Origin: Phaeodactylum tricornutum CCAP 1055/1
Taxonomy: Eukaryota > Bacillariophyta > Bacillariophyceae > Surirellales > Neidiaceae
DNA length: 64,000 nt
Reading direction: 5' to 3'
NCBI RefSeq assembly: GCF_000150955.2
Contig: NC_011682.1
Coordinates: 592,897-656,896 of the forward strand
The stretch's first letter is position 1. The number at the start of each line of letters is the position of its first letter. Of the stretch, positions 51,600 to 61,309 are shown one piece after another. The position numbers were made by a program, and so were the translations under genes. The notes under the pieces are model-generated. The model was given only the letters and a program-made list of their open reading frames with translations. It was not told where the DNA came from and ran no database searches.

Positions 51600-52361
51600 A
51601 TGAGCGCAAGTCCTGTAACCGAACCGAAGAAGTACGACGGTGGATTCTCTCATCTACCAACGATCGGTCTTGACATTTTACTAGTGGGACAAGGGCGTCA
51701 CACACAGCCGATAGCGAAAGCTTTGCTGGAGCTATCAAACAATGAGTTTTGGCGAGAAGAGAATCGGCGAGAACAAGGGGATGCGCCTCTTCCCGCCGAA
51801 TCGATGGAAGCGAGTATTGATCAGTTAACGATCGAGATCCTGCAGCGAACATTAATGGGGAAGAAAAACCACCTCGACGTTTTGCATAATCGAAATGTGC
51901 ATTTGATCGAGTCCTTGTTAGACCCCGAGGGATTCTTAAAGAGAAAGCTACCACAAGATCGTATGGATCATGTTGTACTTGTTGCCCCCGTTTCGCCGCT
52001 CCTCTACTCGGCCAACGCGATCGAACAACTATACCGAAACAAGAATGTTCTACGCACTTTACAAATTTTGGATCTACCGGAAACATGCCGTCAGCGCGTT
52101 TCCATTGTGGCTGCTATGATACCGGATGGCGACGGAGAGGCCTTATTCAACGAAGACACCTCATCGTCCATAGGTCAAGGAAACACACAATCTCAACGAC
52201 GGCGTTTGTTCGCGAACATTCCAATATTCGTTTGCCACCCGGACAGTCGGATCAGTCGTCAAATCGTCGCACACATGTTGTGGAAACGCACAGCTCTTGG
52301 ATCCCGGGCGGATCCCTACCCGGCAGCAAGTCCACTCGTTTTCCGTACGGGAAAAGCGTAG
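51600..52361 (+). CDS. Protein of unknown function, possibly CENP-M-like
   Basis: A 253-residue soluble protein with no signal peptide. The predicted pattern is a Rossmann-like alternation of strands and helices: IGLDILLVG, then an Ile/Leu-rich helix, then DHVVLVAPVSPLLY, a helix (AIEQLYRNKNVLRTLQIL), VSIVAAMIP, IPIFVCHPD and a last helix (RQIVAHMLWK). The GKT loop of a real GTPase is absent (LVGQGRHTQPIA). This order, with a first LLVG strand and a LIVFVV-like third strand followed by a SLQN-like helix, recalls CENP-M, a GTPase-fold kinetochore protein that cannot bind GTP. Sequence similarity is low and I cannot test it here. The gene converges on the LRR gene with only 36 bp between stops. 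Confidence 0.5.
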   Translation: MSASPVTEPKKYDGGFSHLPTIGLDILLVGQGRHTQPIAKALLELSNNEFWREENRREQGDAPLPAESMEASIDQLTIEILQRTLMGKKNHLDVLHNRNVHLIESLLDPEGFLKRKLPQDRMDHVVLVAPVSPLLYSANAIEQLYRNKNVLRTLQILDLPETCRQRVSIVAAMIPDGDGEALFNEDTSSSIGQGNTQSQRRRLFANIPIFVCHPDSRISRQIVAHMLWKRTALGSRADPYPAASPLVFRTGKA

Positions 52362-52397
52362 GCAGCAAGTATGTCCTTGTGCAAAACATCGATTTCC

Positions 52398-55300
52398 TTA
52401 TACGTCCGTACATCTACTATTCTTAGCGAGAATCTTGAACAAGCGCTGTTTGTGCGTTTCCTCTCGCAACTGAATATCAAATGTTTCGAAGTTAGATTTC
52501 CGCTCCATAACGAGTAGCAACTCTTCGGCGTGCTCGTTGATTAACTTGAAGCGAGGATTCCGAATGGATAGCTGGCGAACGTTCCTTCGTTTGGCGGCCG
52601 CCAAGGCAATCGTCAAAATGCCGGCCGACGTAAATTCATTATCGTTCAGTACGATGGTCCTGATGGTTTCGTTCACTGACAGGATGATTGCCAATTCGTC
52701 GGCAAAGGTATTATCGAGTTGCAAATTGCAAAGGCTCAAGGACTTGACCGTTTTGTTCTCACGCAAGGATTCGTAAAAGTTTTGTCTCGAACGTTTTTCC
52801 ATTTGTAAGAACTCGGCACTGTTATTGAGCTCAATTTCCGTAATTGATGGATTTCCGTCCTTGACGGAATCAAAAAGTTTCTGAACCTCAACTGACTTGA
52901 TCTTGCTGATACTACTGGTCATTTTGCTGTCTTGCTTATCCGTAGTACGGGCTTTGCGCTGAATTGCATTGTTGTTGGCGAGTTTGCGTTCCAATTTAGT
53001 GCGGGCGCTGTGGCTGCGAAAGTCTATACCCATTTTGACTAAAGATTCGTTGCTATCAAGTAAGTCAGCAATGACTTCTTCATCTGCGGCGGCCATATTC
53101 TTCGTTTGGTGACGAATTTGGAGCTCGACAACGGATCGATTTTTAGCGAGACTGGCAACAATGGCTTTGATTCCATTCCCCCCGATGGCATTACTGTCCA
53201 AACATAAGTACTCGATCCGTGATTGCTCAAGCGACTTTGCCAGTTCCTCAGCGTATTTGTCATCGAGCTTTAAGTTACAAAGCTTCACTCTCATAACGAA
53301 AGTGTTGCTTGCAAAGCATTTGGCTGCATTCAAGACCTCATTCCGATTGAGTCCAAGGAACAAGGGATCACCAACAATTTCAACGTGGTCAATTGCGGAG
53401 TCGTTAGCCGCAATACTGTCAATGAAACGTTCCATCGTGTTTCTGGATCGCTTTATAATCTTACCCGTCTTCGCTGCGTGTTCTCGCCTGGCCCGACGCA
53501 GATAGTCCATGTTTCGTTGAAGATATCTACCAATTCGGTCGCGCTCCAGCAGATTCCGCAGCCGAAGGCCCAAACGAATAACGCTGCAATTTACAAACAT
53601 TGCCTTGGCCAGCGCAGCTTCAGCTTCTGTTTTCATCAAGGAACTTTGGTTTTCGAGCTTTATTGCTTGCAAGAATCTCCAAGTCTTTGAAGTCTTCAAA
53701 GTCTCGGCAAGGGCGACAACTCCCGACCCGGAAATGTTGTTCGTCTCTAGGTTGAGCATGTGGAGCTTTGGCAAAAGTGTCGCTTCCGTTTTGCATCTCT
53801 TGGAAAGCCACTCCAATAAATCGTCGCTACAATTGATGTTGGCCATATTCAAATGAGTGATCTCCTTGGTACGCGGGTGAGCCAACAGCACGTCCACAAA
53901 TCTCTTGGTAATAAAGCCACGCGCTTTGTCTCCAATTTGAAACCTCTTAAACATCTGGAATTGATTCGTGAACTCAAATACAAGCCCACCCGTTTCCTTG
54001 TTTTCAACCATGTATTTCGAGATGAATGCCTCTGTTAGAAAGGAACCGTCGGCGGACATGGATTCCATTGAACCTATCACGTCGACTAAGGATATCTTCC
54101 CACTCTTCTTTTTGGTTGTCGTCGGTTGTTCTGTAGTTTCGCCGCATTCTTCATACGCGTTGTCGAACGAATTGAAGATGTCTGCCATTTTCGAAAGCTC
54201 GTAAAGATGAGCCCAATCCTCGACCAACTGCTCACTTCCATCCGTTTCTGTCTGTTGTCGCTCCGAAAGAATCGTTTCAGCCTGCTCAGCTTCAGCCTTC
54301 AGATATGCTAGTAGCTTGGTATCAAAAGAAGTAACTGCTGGTGTGCACTTTGCTGATTTGTTTCTGGCGAGGATTTTTTCAAGAGCAATTTTGCTGTACC
54401 CGTTTCGGAACTTGATCTGAAATTGTCGCACCGATTCATTCTTTTTGAGCGCCTTTAAGACAACTCCTTCATCATCCGACAAGATTGGAGTGTGCATTCT
54501 GCTCAAGTCGACTCTGATAAGTGTGGTATTCAGAGGCATGGCTTGGCAAAAGGCTACCACAGCTTCGCTCGTTATCGCATTCCCGGAGAGGTCGATTTCT
54601 TCTAAAGTAAAATTTGTTGTTATACTCGTAGCCAAAGCCGACAGAAATGCATTGCCAAGCTCTACGTTTGTGACGCGCAAGGTCTTGAGACAATAGTTTG
54701 ACCGGAGCGATTCTGCCAGGTCCAGTATCATCGAACTGCCAAGATGCTGGAACCTGACGTCGCCGTCAACCACAAACTCAGTAATGGATGGGTCATTTCC
54801 GATGATCTTGACAATATTGACCACGAGTTCGTTGTCACGCGGAGTTATGGCACGACTTTGTACCATTCCGCCAGCTTGACGGATGGTCTTCACGTAGGAC
54901 TCAATTTTGCGATTGCGTTTCAGCCGCGACTCCAATTTCGAGGGCAGCTTTGCTAGTGGAACAGAAAATGTCGTCAACGTTCGATTCGCTTTGAAGATAT
55001 TGCCAATGCAATCACAGTTTTTTTCAGAAATCTCGATGCCGTCCAAAACCAGAGTCGCGATCGTGTTCGCATCAATAACTGCCGTAATCAGTTTCATTTG
55101 CGCCTTTTCTGAAAGGTTGTTGTTCAACAAAGTTATGTGTCTGATATTCTTTAAATTTGTGCACAACTGATCAACTAAAGTTTCGTTGACGCCTTTGCCT
55201 GACAACTCCAGGCTTCCATCATTTTCACCATGGCCAAATCGAATATTCTGCAGAACGTCGGAGGTTTCCGATCCCTTTTTGATAGTTGGAGTAAATTTTC

Positions 55301-55691
55301 TGGCATTTTCAAACTTGTCAGGTTTTCGAAGAGACTGTTTGATCCACGATGCAGAGTTGCTTGTTTTGTCGAAATTCGAGACGTTCTTGTCAGAATTCGT
55401 TTCGATTTTGAGCAAGGTCGGCTTTATTAGATTGCCGTCTATCGTCGGAGCTTTCCCACTTCTCACGGGATGACTACCATTCGCTGCTCTACCAAAAACA
55501 CATCTTTTTCTGTCTGCGTTAGGTAGATTGGAGGCTGTGGATGAAGAAGTCGGTGTTGGGTCTTCATCGCGCCGAGTTACTTTTCTAAGCTTTGGGTATG
55601 TCTCTGACTTGGACGACGGCACATCTGCATGTTTCTGCTGACGGCGTGAAACTGGTTTCAATGCGGAAGACTGAACTCGCAGGCGCTCCAT
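52398..55691 (-). CDS. Tropomodulin-like leucine-rich repeat protein
   Basis: From ATG 55691 (first in frame; a TTG-led frame reaches 55733) the protein has 1097 residues. The first ~140 are basic and disordered. The rest is helical LRR of the RNI/tropomodulin type, in about five modules of ~100-120 residues at bases ~55240-54890, 54800-54380, 53950-53490, 53400-53000 and 52840-52410. Each module runs through L.L.NN.L......L...L..N.t...L.L..N...G...., then a stretch with RNxxxRRxR. It is probably a scaffold or an actin-regulating protein; the family is known for capping actin pointed ends, but this cannot be assumed. No membrane helix or signal is present. A fully coding frame of this length without stops makes the call firm. 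Confidence 0.85.
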   Translation of the reverse strand: MERLRVQSSALKPVSRRQQKHADVPSSKSETYPKLRKVTRRDEDPTPTSSSTASNLPNADRKRCVFGRAANGSHPVRSGKAPTIDGNLIKPTLLKIETNSDKNVSNFDKTSNSASWIKQSLRKPDKFENARKFTPTIKKGSETSDVLQNIRFGHGENDGSLELSGKGVNETLVDQLCTNLKNIRHITLLNNNLSEKAQMKLITAVIDANTIATLVLDGIEISEKNCDCIGNIFKANRTLTTFSVPLAKLPSKLESRLKRNRKIESYVKTIRQAGGMVQSRAITPRDNELVVNIVKIIGNDPSITEFVVDGDVRFQHLGSSMILDLAESLRSNYCLKTLRVTNVELGNAFLSALATSITTNFTLEEIDLSGNAITSEAVVAFCQAMPLNTTLIRVDLSRMHTPILSDDEGVVLKALKKNESVRQFQIKFRNGYSKIALEKILARNKSAKCTPAVTSFDTKLLAYLKAEAEQAETILSERQQTETDGSEQLVEDWAHLYELSKMADIFNSFDNAYEECGETTEQPTTTKKKSGKISLVDVIGSMESMSADGSFLTEAFISKYMVENKETGGLVFEFTNQFQMFKRFQIGDKARGFITKRFVDVLLAHPRTKEITHLNMANINCSDDLLEWLSKRCKTEATLLPKLHMLNLETNNISGSGVVALAETLKTSKTWRFLQAIKLENQSSLMKTEAEAALAKAMFVNCSVIRLGLRLRNLLERDRIGRYLQRNMDYLRRARREHAAKTGKIIKRSRNTMERFIDSIAANDSAIDHVEIVGDPLFLGLNRNEVLNAAKCFASNTFVMRVKLCNLKLDDKYAEELAKSLEQSRIEYLCLDSNAIGGNGIKAIVASLAKNRSVVELQIRHQTKNMAAADEEVIADLLDSNESLVKMGIDFRSHSARTKLERKLANNNAIQRKARTTDKQDSKMTSSISKIKSVEVQKLFDSVKDGNPSITEIELNNSAEFLQMEKRSRQNFYESLRENKTVKSLSLCNLQLDNTFADELAIILSVNETIRTIVLNDNEFTSAGILTIALAAAKRRNVRQLSIRNPRFKLINEHAEELLLVMERKSNFETFDIQLREETHKQRLFKILAKNSRCTDV

Positions 55692-56434
55692 TGATGAAAT
55701 TCCTGACGGAGTCGTTAAGGATGGTCGAGACAACTGTTTTTCGAAGATATGATCTGGTACCTAGATCAAGGAAACAATTTGATGAGATAGAAAAGCTCTT
55801 TGTCCGTGCTCAAATTGTGAAGGAGGTTGGCACAACTGTTCAGCAGTCCGGCAAGAATCAATAATAGCCAAATATATTTAACATATTTTAATGACTCTGA
55901 TAAAAAGGATGGAAAACTGGTCACAATGGTAGACAGCTGGTCATTTCACCGTTTTTTAGATCGATGCCATGGAAGTGCGCAAAATCACACAATGGTACAC
56001 ACGCTTGACTGTGAGGCGGCGGACCAAGGAATGGAGGCACAGGCTTGCTAATGGGCAACAGTCACCTGCACAGAAAGATCTTTGGGGTCAGCCGCTTTGC
56101 AAAAGCTATGATCCATAAGCTTGCCATTCGTGCAAACAAAACGGACTATCATCGTTTGCTATTAAGGTGGTAAATGTGCCTCCTTACGCGACGAAGGATG
56201 CATGATGGTACGCTGTCGTCTGGACGCCGCGATCTCTCCTTGCAGACCACCGTTTTCGATTTTACCTCCTGTAGTTTCGAGACAATTCTGTTTTACGTGA
56301 AATTCAAATGTACCTAATGTAAAATATGTAACCTACCCTGTCGTCCGAACGATGAGCGTTGACAGAATCAAGAGACTTACACTCCACGGTCCCCAACAAC
56401 ATATGGTTGTTGTGCCACTCACGATCGGCGGGGA
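55692..56434. other. Intergenic, 743 bp
   Basis: Upstream of the LRR gene and downstream of the spondin-domain gene. A further 3' exon of the spondin gene may be hidden here, since a possible GTAACA donor overlaps its current end. No other feature recognised. Confidence 0.4.
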
Positions 56435-57135
56435 TCAAATTGTTACTCCATGGACGCCGCGATGTACCTGGACAACACTTTCGCCGTTTCCAGCAGCTTT
56501 CTTATTGCTATCAATTATCAAGCAGAAAGGACCTGGAATGAATCCACTAAGTTCGTTGTTTTGTTCCGTTCCAGAATTATATCGGGGGATAGTGAGTGAC
56601 ATATCCGGGTAGAGCTCACAGGCATTGACATCGACGAAACAATCGTTGGTGCTGTTGGGCATGCTGGTAAACGATACGTACGGAAAGCGTCGAGAAACCT
56701 CCACATCAAACGACAGCGAATAGAAGCGCGTTAAAGGACCCTCGTTGCTTAATACCCCAATGGAAGACTGGTCGACGCCTCTGCTTTTCACGTTGCCGTA
56801 CTGCTCAACGAGGGCGCTCGCGTCGCCATCTTCCGCAAGAGTCCCGAGAGCAGTGGACGCCGACTCGCGAAGCTGAAAGAGGGGATGTGCTTTTTTGTTG
56901 TGAACTATGACAACAAATTCGGATATGGGGCTACTCGAATATTGCGCACACTGATCTTGAGGGTCTGGCGACGATTGTCCCCTCGACCCGTTTTCAAAAC
57001 CCTCTCGCCGTCGCTGGCTTTCCGGTTGCCGATTATCTACGGAATGGCGTTCTCAAGCTTGAATTCATTTTGGATGGATGCAGTGGTTCCTTGGAGCGCG
57101 AGGAAGAAGACCACGAGCTTAATGTAAAAGAACAT
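56435..57135 (-). CDS. Secreted spondin-domain protein (two exons)
   Basis: Not visible as one frame. Exon 1 (57135-57041) encodes a clear signal peptide (MFFYIKLVVFFLALQGTTA). Exon 2 (56930-56435) encodes a Spondin_N-type domain. The 110-bp intron has a GTAGAT donor and CGAGTAG acceptor, and the frames match, giving 196 residues. Spondin features are FVVIVHNKKAHPLFQLRE, ALGTLAEDGD, YVSFTSMPNSTNDCFVDV (family pattern: SMI.PS.DWFVGV), YNSGTEQNNE, IPGP and VVQVHRGVHG. The conserved Trp of the DWFVG motif is Cys here, so it may be divergent. The family is secreted and binds matrix or lectin ligands. The end may not be complete: similar proteins carry ~30 more residues after HRGxHG, so a third exon is possible. 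Confidence 0.6.
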
Positions 57136-57943
57136 TGCAGATCCTTGCTTTTCTCGACTACTGCTGCTGATCGAAATCGTGAGAAGACATGCACAGATTC
57201 GAAGTCATTCTTTCGTGGCAATCGAAATGGAAAGTGATTCGGGCCGTTAGCTTTTAAAGCTACGAATTTGTGGGACATCGGTTCTCCTGCCAATCCGACT
57301 TTTTCCAAAGACCTTTGTGGAACAGTGTGCGGTCTAGAAATATAGCCTTGCGGCGCGGACAGCAGTCGAAATTTGAAGCCGAGCTTGTTTCCTTACCCTC
57401 CTTATAGGTGCAACTATCGTAAAAAATTGCGACGTAGACAGCCAGTGACGAATCTTTTTCAGTATGTCTTGCCGGAATAACAGTAGAACCTCTCGAAAAC
57501 TTTTACGAGCATGCACGAACCCCCACCCAAGGAATCCCTGGAGTCTTGCCGTCGATTGATACCATGGCGTACATTTGACACGATGCCAGCGTCGATTGAT
57601 ACCATGGCGTGCATTTGACACGATGCCAGGCATTGTAAAGCTGGCCCGGGCTCCAACCAAGGTGCTGTGGTGAGTGTATCGAGCACATGAGACTGTACCG
57701 TATGCAGGCGCATGTACGCGATAGAGAGAGCGAGATCAAAGCGCAGGTAGTAGTACCAAATTTGGAAAGGATTAGTCGTAAAGGTTCGTGTTACACAAAC
57801 GCAACGAATGAACTCTATGCTCCCAATCGCCTGGGCAGCTTCATTCCATCATACTCCGGAGATACTGTTCTACCATCTATAAATATTAACAACTGGAGTT
57901 ACCAAGGCTTAGCGTCCGCAAAATATTGGAGGCTGTCGTCGTT
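57136..57943. other. Intergenic, 808 bp, with a tandem repeat
   Basis: Between the spondin gene start and the lipoyl-domain gene stop, both on the minus strand. It contains the 40-bp tandem repeat at 57550-57629. Otherwise no coding frame was found. Confidence 0.45.
57550..57629. repeat. 40-bp direct tandem repeat, two copies
   Basis: Two adjacent 40-bp units, 57550-57589 and 57590-57629, each beginning CGTCGATTGATACCATGGCG, with one mismatch (A in copy one, G in copy two, at unit position 22). A recent local duplication, of unknown meaning. Confidence 0.9.
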
Positions 57944-58636
57944 TTACAACAACGGTCGTTGTCCGGTGGTCCCAAACATCTCCAGGTAAGCCTTTTGTTG
58001 GGCCGCCAAGGACTTGGCGAGGGGGGATGCGGTGGCCGCGGCAAAGCCCCAGGCCGGAGTGACGGTATCTGCGGACGACGTCGGTGTGGCGACGGGGGGC
58101 GGATGCGGTGGCGTCGACGTCGGTGCGGGAGTCGGAGGTGCCACGACCGCTTCTCGCTGGGCTTGGACGATGGGTTCCGGAGTGGGGGCGGCCGCCGGCG
58201 TCGGGGCGGAAACGACTTCGGGTTCGGCCGCAGCCGGTGTCGGAGCGGCTTCCGGGGCGACGTAGTCTTGAAAGGCGGCCACGTCGCCTTCTTCTTCGAC
58301 GGTGATCATAATGGGGGTATTGACGGATATATCGGTCCCGTCGCCCGCCGGTTGCAGGAGTTTCGCGACGTATCCGTCATCCTGTGCTTCAAAGTCGATG
58401 GACGCCTTGTCGGTTTCAATCTTGGCGACCGAGTCACCGGCAATGAAGAAATCGCCTTCCGCGACGTACCATTCGGCGAGAGCACCGGTCTCCATGGTGG
58501 GAGATAAGGCGGGCATGCCTACGACAATGTGGTAGGGAAGATCGGCCATTCCGCGTACACTCGGGGTTGTGCGTACGCCGTGCGACGCACGGAACGTTGC
58601 TCGGGACAGAGAACGACGGACACTGGCAGAAAACAT
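57944..58636 (-). CDS. Lipoyl-domain protein, E2/E3BP-like, without catalytic domain
   Basis: A 230-residue protein. The first ~30 residues are Arg/Ser rich (MFSASVRRSLSRATFRASHG), a mitochondrial presequence. The lipoyl domain (about 33-112) has MPALSPTMETG and the lipoylation site ETDKAS, matching dihydrolipoamide acetyltransferase (E2) or E3-binding protein of pyruvate dehydrogenase. A long Ala/Pro linker follows (about 125-205). The end starts like a peripheral subunit-binding domain (ATASPLAKSLAAQ) but departs from the consensus and stops without a catalytic domain. A GTAAAA sequence overlaps the stop and could be a donor to further exons, but none was found. It may be a truncated E2, an E3BP-like protein, or a 5' part of a longer gene. 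Confidence 0.75.
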   Translation of the reverse strand: MFSASVRRSLSRATFRASHGVRTTPSVRGMADLPYHIVVGMPALSPTMETGALAEWYVAEGDFFIAGDSVAKIETDKASIDFEAQDDGYVAKLLQPAGDGTDISVNTPIMITVEEEGDVAAFQDYVAPEAAPTPAAAEPEVVSAPTPAAAPTPEPIVQAQREAVVAPPTPAPTSTPPHPPPVATPTSSADTVTPAWGFAAATASPLAKSLAAQQKAYLEMFGTTGQRPLL

Positions 58637-59457
58637 GATTTGTTGGATGGCGGACAGTATTGGGTAGATCGTGAACGGTCGAATGCGGGATGGATCGCAT
58701 CAACGACTTACGGTGAGGTATATGCTATTCTGTAATGTGTATGTGTGATAAAGATCGTAGGCATCCAGCCAGGACTCTCGCGTTGGAAATCTTGATCGAT
58801 CTCGGCATTTCGTCGACTCGTCAGTTCTCCGTCGGGAATACGAGGGCTTTCGAACTTGCATTGTCTTGTCTGTGCCATCGATCGTTTCAGCAGACAGACG
58901 CAAGGGACCCGTCAACGAGTGTTGCCCCCCGTTCCGATACTTTGATAAAACTATAATAGGTTCCTGTACTACTCCTTTCGGGTTGTGGTTCTGAGCTTCC
59001 GTGGGTCCGTGACCAATCGCTCTCACATTTTCGATATTCGCCAGTAGGGAGAGAGTGGGACGGTCGCCACGGACAAATTTCTTACTCCCTCGCATGCCTC
59101 TTTTCTGCCGGTCGCCATATTCCGTACGGGAATACAAACATACCTACGTACATAATTATCCCATACATCCATAAAATCCATCTTTCCTTTGAGCGACTGT
59201 GACGACCTGTGGAGGGAGAGTGATTTTTGTCACTGTGAAGTTGTCGGTACTCCGGCACTCGGCAGGTAAAATACTCGCGGTGGGTGCTTTGGTGCGTTCG
59301 GTGTAGGACGCATCCTTCACTGTCACTGGGGGTATCGGCAAGAACCATACACCGTAGAGAGAGCGAGACGAAAAGGACACACCGTAGCGTAGAACAGTCG
59401 GACGAAACGTAACTCAGAAGAGTCGGTATTGGTACACACTCACCATTGTTGGGAATT
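58637..59457. promoter_or_regulatory. Intergenic between divergent genes, 821 bp
   Basis: Separates the lipoyl-domain gene (minus) from the zuotin gene (plus). Both promoters should lie here. No motif or RNA gene is claimed. Confidence 0.45.
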
Positions 59458-61309
59458 ATGAGTGCGACGACTCCGCCAGTCGCTTCTTCGAAAGTGGACC
59501 TGTTCGAGTACACAGAAGAGCAACTATTGGAAGAAAAGGTACTCACACACTACGAGATTCTCGGTATATCGACCTTTTGTTCGCAAGATGGTACGTTTTA
59601 CCGAATCACACTTTGGATTGGCGTCACGCTCGGCGTACCTCTGAAGGATTTACTGGTCGTTCGCCTCGTCTCACCTCTTCCGTACCAACCCCGTGCTAAC
59701 CTTCTTGATTCCAATCGCCGCGACAGATGTCAAAAAGGCCTTTCGGCGCTCTTCACTCAAGTACCATCCCGACAAGCACGGCCACGATAAGGACTACGCA
59801 TTCCTGGCGCTCAAGCAGGCCCACGATACGCTCTACGATCACGAAAAACGCCAAGCCTACGACTCCACAACCTTACCCTTTGACGACGCCATCCCCCCAC
59901 CGCGGGATAAGCTCCTGCAGGACGATCTACTCCTCTACAAGGACAACGACTTTTACGAGCTCTATCGACCCGTCTTTGAACGCAATCTGCGGTTCGACGC
60001 AAACTTGCGACCGGACGCCGTCGGCAACGCCAAGAACGGGAATCACAACGGCAAGAAGAAAAAAGCCGGCAAGGCCAAGGCGCCCCCGACTTTGGGCGAC
60101 GCCGACACCCCCATTGCCCAAGTACACGCCTTTTACGAATACTGGATTCATTTCGAATCGTGGCGCGATTTTTCGGCCCAAGCCACGGACGAACTTCAGG
60201 TGGAGAACGAACTGGAAAATGCCGAATCGCGCTTTGAAAAACGCTGGATCCAGAAAGAAATCGATAAGCGCGCCAAGCAGCTGAAAAAGACAGAAATGAG
60301 TCGGATTCAATTGCTGGTGGAACGGGCGATGGAAGCCGATCCGCGATTGCGGAAGTTTCGACAGGAACAGTTGGCCGCCAAGGAACAGGCCAAGCGCGAG
60401 CGACAGGAAAAGGCGGAACAACAAAAGATACAAGCGCAATTAGAGCATGAACGGCAACAACAACAAGAAGTAGTGGACCGGCAGCGGCGAGCGGAAGAAA
60501 AGGTGACGCGCGAACAACAAAAGAAACATATACGGAAAGCGCGACAGAGTCTGCGAAAAATGGCGTCGGCCTCTTTTGAATCTCTCGAATCGGAACAGAA
60601 ATCGTCCATTGTATGGGCGGATACTTACGACATGAATCTGGATGTCGAAGTGCTGTGTACAAATTTGGATTTGACGGGGTTGCAATCGTTGGCTCAAGAA
60701 TTGGAAAATATCACTTGTCCGAAAGAATCGTTGACGATGATTCACCAAGAAGTACTAGTGGCTAAGCAGCGGGAGACAGACGGGGACTTTAGCAATGGCG
60801 AACAATCGTCTCCATCTCACAACGGAACTTTTTCGACGAAAGAAACGACAACGTCGCCTGTTGTAACACCGGCGTTGAAGCCGAACCTCTGGACCAAGGA
60901 GGAATTGTCAGCCCTGGCTAAGGCAGTCAAGAAGTATCCACCCGGTGGTTCCTCACGATGGGAACAGATTGCGTTGTTTGTGAATAATTTGTGCAAACAG
61001 GACGAACCCCGATCCAAGGAGGAATGTATCGAGAAATACAACAACGTGGCGAAGACGCACAGCAAACCAACCGAAAGCACGAACGGCGTCGCGGCAGCAT
61101 CAGAACCCGAAAACTCTTCGCAATCCAACGAAGACGTGTGGACGGCCGAACAGGATCAGCAGCTGCAAGATGGACTAGCTGCGAATCCAGCGAGCATGGA
61201 CAAAAATGAACGGTGGACCGCAATTACAGAGTGTGTCCCGGGAAAATCCAAGAAGCAGTGCGTACAACGGTTCAAAGTGATTCGGGATGCCTTGAAAAAG
61301 AAGAAATAG
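59458..61309 (+). CDS. DNAJC2: Zuotin/DNAJC2 ribosome-associated J-domain protein with two SANT domains (two exons)
   Basis: Co-chaperone that recruits Hsp70 to nascent chains at the ribosome exit (RAC complex). Exon 1 is 59458-59590, exon 2 is 59727-61309. The 136-bp intron (GTACGT donor, CGACAG acceptor) joins in frame as SQD/DVKKAF. The protein has 571 residues. The J domain at about 30-95 has YEILGI, KKAFRRSSLKYHPDK (HPD at ~64-66) and AYDS. The ZHD region (about 140-330) includes FYEYWIHFESWRDF and a long charged helix with RQEQLAAKEQAKRERQ, which contacts the ribosome. Two SANT/Myb domains lie at about 420-470 and 500-550 (LWTKEELSAL and VWTAEQDQQL), as in animal and plant DNAJC2 but not yeast zuotin. 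Confidence 0.93.
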
